A DNA stretch of 64,000 bases. It comes from Cornus controversa. Taxonomy: Eukaryota > Streptophyta > Magnoliopsida > Cornales > Cornaceae. Both the position numbers and the translations under genes were made by a program. Shown here one piece after another: positions 56,527 to 64,000 of this stretch. The notes under the pieces are model-generated. The model saw only the letters and a program-made list of their open reading frames with translations. It was not told the DNA's origin and did no database searches. The DNA is taken from NCBI GenBank assembly GCA_026545225.1, contig CM048853.1, forward strand, positions 18,106,755 to 18,170,754, in the 5' to 3' direction. Positions within the stretch are counted from its first letter, which is position 1. The number at the start of each line of letters is the position of its first letter.

Positions 56527-58238
56527 ATATTATCTATTGCTGAATTGTGTCGTGATAATCATGTTGTGTGTGCCTTTGAATCCCATCATAATCTAGTGGT
56601 TTGTCTTCTATTTCAGGGCCTATATAAGGATGGTCTCTACAAATTACCTTCACTTCCATCGCGTCTTCACGCATTATTTGTTTCTCTTCGGTCATCTTCC
56701 TTATGATATAATCGACTAGGTTATCCATCTAGTAAAATTATGTCTTCTTTAAGCAAAAATAATATGTTATCATTCAACTTTAAATTGTAACGATCGTTTT
56801 GTAAAGGTTGTGCTTTGGGTAAATCCACACACCGCCAATTTCATATTTCTAATGATATTAGTTCGCATTCTCTTTTTACACTTGTGCACTCTGATGTTTG
56901 GCAGTCTCCTACTTCTTCTATTAAAGGGTTTAGATACTATATGTTATTTACTGAAGATTATAGCTGATTCACATGAATATATTTTATGAAACACATATCT
57001 GAAGTTTTTGACCACTTCAAGAATTTTCTCTCATATATTAAAACCCAATTTACTGCGTATTTGCAATAGTTCCAAAGTGATGGTGGCAAGGAGTATGATA
57101 ATGACTCTTTTAAGGCTTGGTGGTCCTCTCTTGGAATCCATCATCGTTTTTCTGTCCCCACACTCCTCAACAATATAGTTTTGTTGAACGCTAACACTGT
57201 CACATTGCTGACATGACTCGTACTCTTCTCACAAGTCGTGTTCCTCTCAGTTACTGGGATTATGCTGTTTTCACTACTGTATTCCTCATCATTCGTCTTC
57301 CACTACTGTTCTTTAGTGGTTATCTCATTTTTCTCGTTTTTATAGCAAAACTCCATCATACTTTGAGTTGCGAGTCTTTAGTTGTGCTTGTTATCCTCAT
57401 TTGGGTGCTTATTTAACTAACAAACTTTTTTAGAATTGTTGTGTGTATTTTTCTAGGTTACAGTTTGCAGCACAAAGAGTACAAGTGCCTTGATAGCACT
57501 ACTGTAAGACTTTACATCTCTCGACATGTTTGTTTTGATGAGCAATTTTTTCCCTTTGCCTCACCATTACCTTCTCATGCTTCAGAATCTTCAGAATGGG
57601 CCTTTGTTCCGATTTTCTTGCCTTCTCTGGACTCACCATCGATGAGTCTTCCTTCGCCTGTGCCACAATCATCTTTGGCACCTTTGCATACTTATCAGCG
57701 TCGACAACCTCACTCTTCCACTTCTGCTATTCCCGCTGCACCGCTCCTATGTTGGATGGCTATTCTTTAGATCCTGGCTCTCTAGTTATACATCATCCCA
57801 TGGTTACTCGACAGAAGGCTGGCACACATCGCCCTTTAGTACGAACAGATGGCATTATTCGTTATCCGTTGCCCCGGATAGCCCAGGTTTCACTTCCTCT
57901 AGAAGAACCGACTTATTTTACTCAGGCCGTTCGATTTCCTGAGTGGCGCCAGGCCATGACCATTGAGTTTAATGCTCTTATCAAGAATCAGACATGTGTT
58001 TTTGTTCATCCTGACTCTCAGCAGCATGTGGTTGGTTGTAAGTGGGTATTCAAGTTCAAGCAGAAATCTGATGGTTCTATTAAGCGGTACAAGGCCCGAT
58101 TAGTTGCTAAGGGTTTTCATTAGCAACCGGGTATTGATTTTGACAAGACCTTTAGCTTGTGGTCAAACCTACAACTTTTGGACTGTTCTCGCTCTCGCAG
58201 TATCCTTTGAATGGACTTTTCGCTAACTAGATATGAAG
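56527..58238 (+). pseudogene. Ty1/Copia pol remnant: pre-integrase, integrase, start of reverse transcriptase
   Basis: In order: ILSIAELCRDNHVV and QGLYKDGLYKL (gag-pre-integrase), CKGCALGKSTHRQF, integrase blocks LVHSDVWQSP and FQSDGGKEY, TPQQ..VERKH (in a shifted frame after one base lost near 57162), RTLLTSRVPLSYWDYAV, FLGYSLQHKEYKCLD and ISRHVCFDE. After another shift near 57740 come HPMVTRQKAG and VGCKWVFKFKQKSDGSIKRY KARLVAKGF of the reverse transcriptase start. Many stops stand at Trp or Gln positions (TGA, TAG, TAA). The polyprotein ends at 58238 before the catalytic YVDD block, where an unrelated inverted repeat begins. No LTR pair is assigned to it. Confidence 0.9.
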
Positions 58239-58242
58239 ATGG

Positions 58243-59593
58243 AGGCCCAGCGGCAGCGGTTGGGGGACCAAATGCGGCAGCCTCCTCGGCAGTGGCTGGG
58301 GGACCAAATGCGCCATCCACCTCGATTGCTGGTGGCCCTATGGTTGCAGCCTCCTTGGCACTGGATGGGGTGCTACTGTAGCTGAGGGTGATGGGGCTGA
58401 CAGGAGCCCTGCTACTGCCAACAAACTTAGATCAATCATGTGATTTGGCCTAATCAATTTGTCATAATGATATAGAAAATGTGTAGAGAAGAATTTACAA
58501 AATTGGTGTTCATAAAAAGCGGGTGCTGCTGTCCCCCAAGGCCTTGCTGGGAACCAAAGGTTGTTGTCCCTCTTGGCCTTGATTTTTATTACTGTGAGTT
58601 AGCACTTTATGCTGAGGGCTCTCAGCTTGTATCTTATGTGTCCACCCTTGCATTTTAGTTTCGGGCGAAGTGTGTTTAAAATCAATTACACTTCTAACAA
58701 TTAAAGACATGTCATGAAATTTTCTTACTAAATCATGTCTTGTCTGTGGTGTAAAAGGATGAACATTTAAAAAAAGCCACAATTCCCTACAAAGATAAAT
58801 TAAAAAAAATATTACGAACAATCTCTTGTCTATGGTGTAAAACAAAAGATTAACCTTTAAAAAGAGCCACTACGAAATAAAGCAAGCAACTCAGATCGAT
58901 ATATTTTTGAATAAAATTTTGTTACTTTCTTTGTAATATATATTTTTTATTTTATCTTCGTAGTGGCTCTTTTTAACGGTTAATTGTTTGTAATATTTTT
59001 TTTATTTTATCTTTGTAGGGAATTGTGCCTCTTTTTAATGGTTAATCGTTTGTTTTACACCGCAGACAAGAGATATGATTTAGTAAGAAAATTTCATGAC
59101 ATGTCTGGAGTTGTTGGAATTGTAGTTGATTTTAAACACACTTCGCCCGAAACTAAAATGCGAGGGTGGACACATAAGACACAAGCAGGGAGCCGAGAGC
59201 CGTCTGCATAAAGTGCTAACTCACAGTAATAAAAATCAAGACCAAGCAGGGCAACAACCTTTGGTTCCAGCACCGCCTACGGGGAAAGCAGCACCCGCTT
59301 TTTATAAACACCAATTTTGTAAATTATTCTCTACACATTTTCTATATCATTATCACAAATTGATTAGGCCAAATCACATGATTGATCTTAGTTTGTTGGC
59401 AGCAGCAACAGGGCTCCTGTCAGTCCCATCACCCTTAGCTATAGAGCTCCTAGCCGATGCCAGGGAGGTTGCAACCACAGGGCCACCAGCAGTCGGGGTG
59501 GATGGCGCATTTGGTCCCCCAGCCGCTGTCGGGGAGGCTACACCCACAAGGCCACCTGCCGCATTTGGTCACCCAGCCGCTACCGCTTGGCCT
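58243..59593. repeat. Long inverted repeat, ~645-bp arms
   Basis: The left arm (58243-58885) read on minus matches the right arm (58948-59593) on plus. Examples are GACATGTC with ACACTTCGCCCGAAACTAAA, TAATAAAAATCAAG, and the Pro/Ala-repeat region CATTTGGTCCCCCAGCC. The spacer is about 62 bp. Both arms encode the same fragment: LVRKFHDMS, DFKHTSPETKM and GWTHK, then a Pro/Gln-rich tail. I do not recognise the family. Transcripts would fold into a long hairpin. Confidence 0.8.
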
Positions 59594-59788
59594 CCAGCCT
59601 CTGCCACTGGTCCTCCCGCCCCTACCGATGGGCCTTATCAGCCGCCGCCGCCGGTCGTCAACCCCCACCACAGGGCCAACATCAGCAAGGGGTCTCGAAA
59701 TCATACCTGGGTGGCAAAGGAATTTATTGGTGTCATAGGTGCAATACGAGCACCTACAAAAATCAGTTATAAATCTAGTTGTAAGTGA
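59126..59788 (+). CDS. Open frame with Pro/Ala repeats, unknown protein fragment
   Basis: About 220 codons, open from 59126 to 59788. The first part overlaps the exon-like block of the right arm in another frame. The middle has repeats such as DGAFGPPAAVGEAT and AFGHPAA...PPASATGPPAPT, coming from GC-rich tandem DNA repeats. The end, VAKEFIGVIGAIRAPTKI, meets a GTAAGTG donor at about 59778. An alternative frame (59457-59738) is also open, so coding is doubtful. It may be part of a captured gene or transposon. Low confidence as a protein gene. Confidence 0.25.
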   Translation: MILNTLRPKLKCEGGHIRHKQGAESRLHKVLTHSNKNQDQAGQQPLVPAPPTGKAAPAFYKHQFCKLFSTHFLYHYHKLIRPNHMIDLSLLAAATGLLSVPSPLAIELLADAREVATTGPPAVGVDGAFGPPAAVGEATPTRPPAAFGHPAATAWPPASATGPPAPTDGPYQPPPPVVNPHHRANISKGSRNHTWVAKEFIGVIGAIRAPTKISYKSSCK

Positions 59789-59878
59789 AAATTAGCTTTT
59801 TAATATTTATGTAACTACATTTTATTTTGAATTAAATTTCTTATTTCTTTTTCTTTATTTTTGTCCTCCTTTTGGCAG

Positions 59879-60002
59879 GCTCCTACTTGTAGTCTGTTAG
59901 ATGTGGAGAATCTTCTCTTTATTGCACTTCCAGAATACATACCGAACGCATTTCTTGAGATGGTCCAAAACTACTATGACCAGGCCACAAGTGAACATGA
60001 GA
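59879..60002 (+). CDS. Candidate exon of an unknown gene
   Basis: The exon is bounded by TTTTGGCAG|GCTCC at the left and GAG|GTATTA at the right, and open in one frame: LLDVENLLFIALPEYIPNAF, then MVQNYYDQATSEHER. An upstream donor GTT|GTAAGTG at 59777/59778 with a T-rich 101-bp intron gives a normal plant splice pair. The reading phase joins an open stretch VQYEHLQKSVINLV. The protein family is not recognised, and the next exon is not found. It could belong to a decayed transposase gene or to a host gene fragment. Confidence 0.35.
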
Positions 60003-62859
60003 GGTATTATTTCTAATACGAGCCTCCATCCATAAAATAAGCAATCAAGACAATGGAAGAGATTAAACGCATTCCCTCATAAATGATAAGGAGTGTCCTT
60101 AATACCACTAATGACTGTAGCCAAACAGAATTGACCAATGCCCCTGTCCAATCTGTCGTAATTCTCCCTTATAATCCGTTTCCTCCAAGATTTCTTCTCT
60201 CCCCCCACAGAGTTAGAAGCATAAATGAGTAAGAAAAACAACAGAATTGGAAGCATTATGAATTACTCTCAATAGCATAGACTGCTTACCACAATGAACT
60301 ACAGAAACAATTATCAACGAGATACCGTCTAATGCTCTTTTAAACCAAGCTGGTTGTTTGTTTTTTCATGCACTTCCGTTGGTTAATAAGTTTGACTACA
60401 CGTGGTACATTTACCTCTGTGTTCCAACTAAAACATTGCGTCCAACAATTCATGATGCCTTTTTCACTAATATGTTTTCATACGTATATATATGTATCCC
60501 TTCTATCTTTTCTTCATCCATGTTGCATGTTCATTAGATAACATTCGATAAACAATCTGGCTTATTTGTTGGTTTAGCAAACAATTCAATTGTGATGTAT
60601 ATTGTTCTGATATCTAGTTTGATAATAGATTTTTTTTATAAAAAAAATGCATTAATTATATGGAAATAAAGTTAATAGCAATTAACTAGGAAAAAAAAAG
60701 TTAATAGCAATTAACTATGAAATAAATTTACTAGCAATTACCTATTGAAAGTGCTTTCGCCTCCTGTTCTTGTCCTGAAAATCATATTTTTTTCCTCGTG
60801 TATGTGTATTACAAATAATGATAGTTATGTAGAAGAGGGCATACCCTCCAATACAATGGGAATTACTCACAGAGGACAGAGAAGCAATACACAAGGAACA
60901 ATTGTAGTGGATTTTCTCCTTTCAAAAAAGGGGAAAAGAGAGAGGAAAAAAAAAGGAATAGGGAAGAATCACAATGTTGTAAATCACGTAAGAGCATTTG
61001 TGATTATGGTGATATTTATAAGTACCTAGTTTTGTACAATCACTCGCGTATTATTTTGCATGTCTTCTTTTTTATATCAAATATAAGGAGTTCTTAGAGC
61101 CTTTCTGATATAGATTTTGTATAACTGGTCTCAAATTCCCTAGTAAATTCTATGATGCTATGTATGAGTCTTTTATTAGTGAAGTACAAATGTTGAACAA
61201 GCCTGTATAGCAACGCGATGTGTGTAATGTTGTACACTTGGCGAGCATACCTGATAATTTAGTGTTAGTACATAAAATTCTCTTATTTTGTTACTTTTTA
61301 AATTTATTGATTCAACACAAGTGACCTTACAGGGAAAAATATATTATAATATATGAAATTTAGTTTTGTCTGTGTCCTTGAATTTAGGGATTTTGACAAA
61401 TCTGGCACTTCAAAAGATACAAACTCTTGGATTGGCAATGAATGAGTTTAATATGAATTTACTTGCAGCTTGAAGTTATTGAAAGAAAAATATTTCCACC
61501 AAAAAACAATATTACAATCCGGATGAATTTTCACCTCTTTGATCTACATGCTTGATGAAAAAGAAATACTTTATGAACTTGTCACCATATAAATTCTTAA
61601 TCAAAATTCTTTTAGTTAACCCAAAAGATTAAAGATGGTATATAAATTCCATGGGTATCTTCACATAGTGTACTTTCTTGCACACTATACAATATTATTC
61701 TCTCTTTTTACATGTTTAATAAAATGGAAGTAGAAAGTGGAAAATTAATTTTAAGAATGGAAGAGAGGCGTGGCAATACTTGATACAACATGAGATAAGT
61801 GAGTTTGAGTTTGTTTTCATCATGTTCGAGTTGTAGTTGCGTTGACCCGAATTGACACTCTAGTTAAACATGTTCGTGTTTGACTGTTTATAACTGACAG
61901 TTGGTCATCACATGACAATACCTTACACAACATAGTGACATACAACATTGTGAAATAGAATATGTGAATATTTGTAACTTTTTCAAATATATTCACAAAA
62001 AAATTCCACATTTTTTATTGTAGGATTCTTACGAGAACGATGTTTGTTGAAGGTCTGCATTCGCTATGTTAGGAAGGGTATGTATTTTCAGGGTATGTGT
62101 AGCTTGTTTCCAAGGTTTAGAGTTGGCCTAAATTGTTATCAATTTATTGTTTGTGCTTTCTTTGGATGGGTTTTTCCGTGTTTGTCATCGTTTGGTCAAG
62201 ATCTTTATGGCTAAATATATGTTGTTATCATGTTTTGGTTTTTTTTGGCTGGGTATTGTACTAAAATGCCCCTCTTCATCAGTCAAATATTTGTGAATGT
62301 GTCGTATGTCACTACTCTAAGATGTGAACATTAGAAGTGTGAACAGAGTTAAACTTTAGTTAATTATAGGATTTTATTAACAAATAATTGATTTCTAATC
62401 TAATAAGCTCATATGTAATTATATGCATATGTTTATATAATATATATACATATATATGTATATTTAGTTTAGTATAGCACACGTGTATGTATGTATGTGT
62501 TTTGACGTGTGCATGTGTGTAATTATAACAATTGGCATCTAGTTGGTTGAAAAATAAGCCACACATGGATCGAGTGGAGAAAGTGAGGTAAGGGTTGTAT
62601 GTCTATACAAGGTAACAAGGGTGGTTAAGTTCAGAAAACACCCCTGTTATATAGATTTTGTGCGTTTACCACCCCTCTAGTTTCAATTGTACAGATAACC
62701 CCCATAGGTTTGGAAAAAGTATGCGAGTTGGTACCCTCTGTTAGCTAGCCGTTTGGTTTTGCCCTGGGCACGTGAGTCTCTTAAATTTCAAAATTCAGAA
62801 ATACCCTTTTATTGTACCCAAAATGCCCCTATGCCTTATTAACCCACTTCGTATGTATA
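60003..62859. other. AT-rich intergenic DNA
   Basis: No gene recognised. Contains a short tandem repeat TTAATAGCAATTAACTA at 60668-60745. 62640-62830 resembles a MULE-type end rich in ACCCC blocks, but no partner end is seen. Confidence 0.5.
60668..60745 (+). repeat. Short tandem repeat, AGCAATTAACTA-type
   Basis: Three units, the last decayed. Confidence 0.8.
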
Positions 62860-62883
62860 TATATATATATATACACGCGCACA

Positions 62884-63122
62884 CACCACTCTCTCTCTCA
62901 TCCGTTCTCTCTCTGCAACTCCACTCTCTCATCCATTTTCTCTGCAACTCCACACTCTCTCATCTGTTCTCTCTATCTCTCTAACCACACTGTTCCCTCT
63001 GTCTCACTGCACTCTCTTTCTCACGGTTCTCTTTGCAACTCCACACTCCACTCTCTCTCTCTCTCTCAGTCGCGCCTCTTCAAAGTGGTCTCTTTTTCTC
63101 TCTCTCTCTCTCCTAATTGAGT
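62884..63122 (+). repeat. CT-rich tandem repeats, 5'-UTR-like
   Basis: Repeats of CTCTGCAACTCCACACTCTC and long CT runs end eight bases before the GRF start codon. Confidence 0.75.
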
Positions 63123-63288
63123 GATGTCTTCCTCTTCAAGTTCAGTGCACTCTAGCTACAGAAATCGCAATAGATGGCCAATTAAACAAGTGTATTGTTA
63201 CTGTGGCATCCTAACTCCTCTCAGAACTTCATACACACAGTTGAATCTTGGCAGAAGATTTTTTGGTTGTGCAAATTACAAAACAATA
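63123..63288 (+). pseudogene. GRF-type zinc-finger protein, N-terminus, cut by CACTA element
   Basis: The ATG at 63123 follows a CT-rich leader. The frame encodes SSSSSSVHSSYRNRNRW, then VYCYCGILTPLRTSYTQLN and LGRRFFGCANYK: a C-x-C-G start and the GRxFFGC signature of the GRF zinc finger, here about residues 23-54. The fourth metal ligand and the rest are missing because a CACTA transposon starts at 63289; the frame then ends with a few transposon codons at 63312. Small plant GRF proteins often continue as GFFxWxD and a coiled coil plus membrane segment, none of which is in the window. The host half may lie to the right of the transposon. Confidence 0.75.
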
Positions 63289-64000
63289 CACTACAAGAAA
63301 ATAGGCTTTTAACGACGGACTTTTAACGACACGCTCGAAAACCCCTCGTGGAAAGATTCTTTCTACGACGGGCTTCCATATCCCTTGTGAAAAGATTCTT
63401 TCTACGACGGGCCCGTATAGACTGTCGTAGAAAATATCTTTCTATGACGGGCCTCTTGGGCCCATCGTAGAAAGAAGAGTTCCACGAGGGGCCAGCATGG
63501 CCCGTTGTAGAATGTTTCTTTCTACGACAGTACATTGGCCCGTCGTAGAAATAAAAAATTAGCGCTAGAGTTTTCCGCTGAGATATTTTTCTTTTTCTCA
63601 CGGTAGTCTCTCTACGCTTACTCTGATGCTCTCTCTAAAACTTTCTTCTATTTCTCTCTCCAAAACTGAACTCTATTCTTGAGAAATTAGCATTTCTGCC
63701 TCTTTTAGATGCCATTAGATTTTCCATGGTGTGTGGACGGAGGCTGAGGCCACAGCGAAGAAGGTCTGATTTGAACCTCTCTTTATAGTTTATATTATAT
63801 ATGCCTAACAGCTGCAGAACTCCATCTTCCCTCTTCTCTCTCTCTCCTCCCTCTCTCTCTCCTGTTGGCTACATTCATCGATCCGTCATTCATCGTCAAT
63901 CTCATAATAATTTTTTTTGCGAACAAAAAGGAAGAGCTTTGATTGCACCTTCTTGTGCCGTGGGTCTCATCTTCACACTAAATCAGGTTTGTCTCTAATT
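63289..64000. mobile_element. CACTA (En/Spm) transposon, left end
   Basis: Begins CACTACAAGAAAATAGGC, the typical CACTA terminus, after a candidate 3-bp target site ATA. Subterminal repeats of TTTCTACGACGGGC and its reverse complement GCCCGTCGTAGAAA occur about eight times in 63350-63550, in both orientations. CT-rich and unrecognised DNA follows to the window end with a possible donor CAG|GTTTGT at 63985. The element runs off the edge. Confidence 0.9.
63350..63550. repeat. CACTA subterminal repeats
   Basis: Direct and inverted copies of CTACGACGGGCC, likely transposase-binding sites by analogy with En/Spm. Confidence 0.85.

Noticed and set aside
58984..59211. Transposase gene in the inverted-repeat arm
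   Set aside because: The fragment is short and present in both arms; I could not link it to any transposase motif.
62640..62830. MULE terminal repeat near the right edge
   Set aside because: ACCCC-type blocks resemble MULE ends, but no second end or 9-bp duplication was found.

Overview
The window is plant nuclear DNA, almost certainly from an eudicot. The evidence is a plant-type pararetrovirus remnant, LTR retrotransposons with initiator-Met-tRNA primer sites, TRIMs, an L1-type LINE, an Au-like SINE, a Mutator-like element, a CACTA end and a GRF zinc-finger gene start. Base composition is AT-rich with many microsatellites. I see no intact host gene, no rRNA or tRNA gene and no CRISPR array. 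The species cannot be fixed from the sequence.

Left part (1-11298): a decayed endogenous pararetrovirus (minus strand, 36-2460) with coat-protein, zinc-knuckle and movement-protein regions. It is followed by a tandem array of ~1.35-1.47 kb units (3143-11298). Each unit carries a fragment of a protein-kinase-like gene ending at a splice donor, a microsatellite, a truncated second copy of the same fragment, and a spacer with a variable poly-C tract. A ~2.4 kb solo LTR (4138-6529) interrupts the first unit. The array reappears at 28086-28463, 41851-42169 and 44752-44972, so everything from 11299 to 44751 has been inserted into it.

Middle part (11299-44751): nested retrotransposons. A minus-strand Ty3/Gypsy element with gag but no visible pol (11299-28085) has its 5' LTR split by a Copia-type solo LTR (17656-25856), which is itself split by a 5.7 kb LINE (18932-24659). 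A minus-strand Copia-type element (28464-41850), also with gag only, contains a Gypsy-type LTR (29845-31977), a TRIM with a perfect 5-bp target duplication (33473-34047), and a solo LTR inside gag (34981-40299) that holds another solo LTR (36455-39284). A clean solo LTR (42170-44751, duplication CAATC) follows.

Right part (44973-64000): a duplicated AT-rich segment, a TRIM fragment, a 1-kb MULE with 9-bp duplications and an Au-like SINE inside, three tandem foldback MITEs, an exon-1 fragment resembling the CCR4-NOT subunit CNOT10 (start codon and frame lost), a second TRIM, a decayed Copia pol ending at a ~645-bp-armed inverted repeat, and at the right edge a GRF-zinc-finger coding start cut by a CACTA transposon.

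The most interesting signals are inside the LTRs: (1) clusters of short palindromes whose core sequence differs between families but whose place in the LTR is the same; (2) a 19-nt hairpin in five Gypsy-type LTRs with one full compensatory base-pair change; (3) LTRs that contain primer-binding-site-like copies upstream of their real ends, as if LTRs had grown by taking in their own leader.
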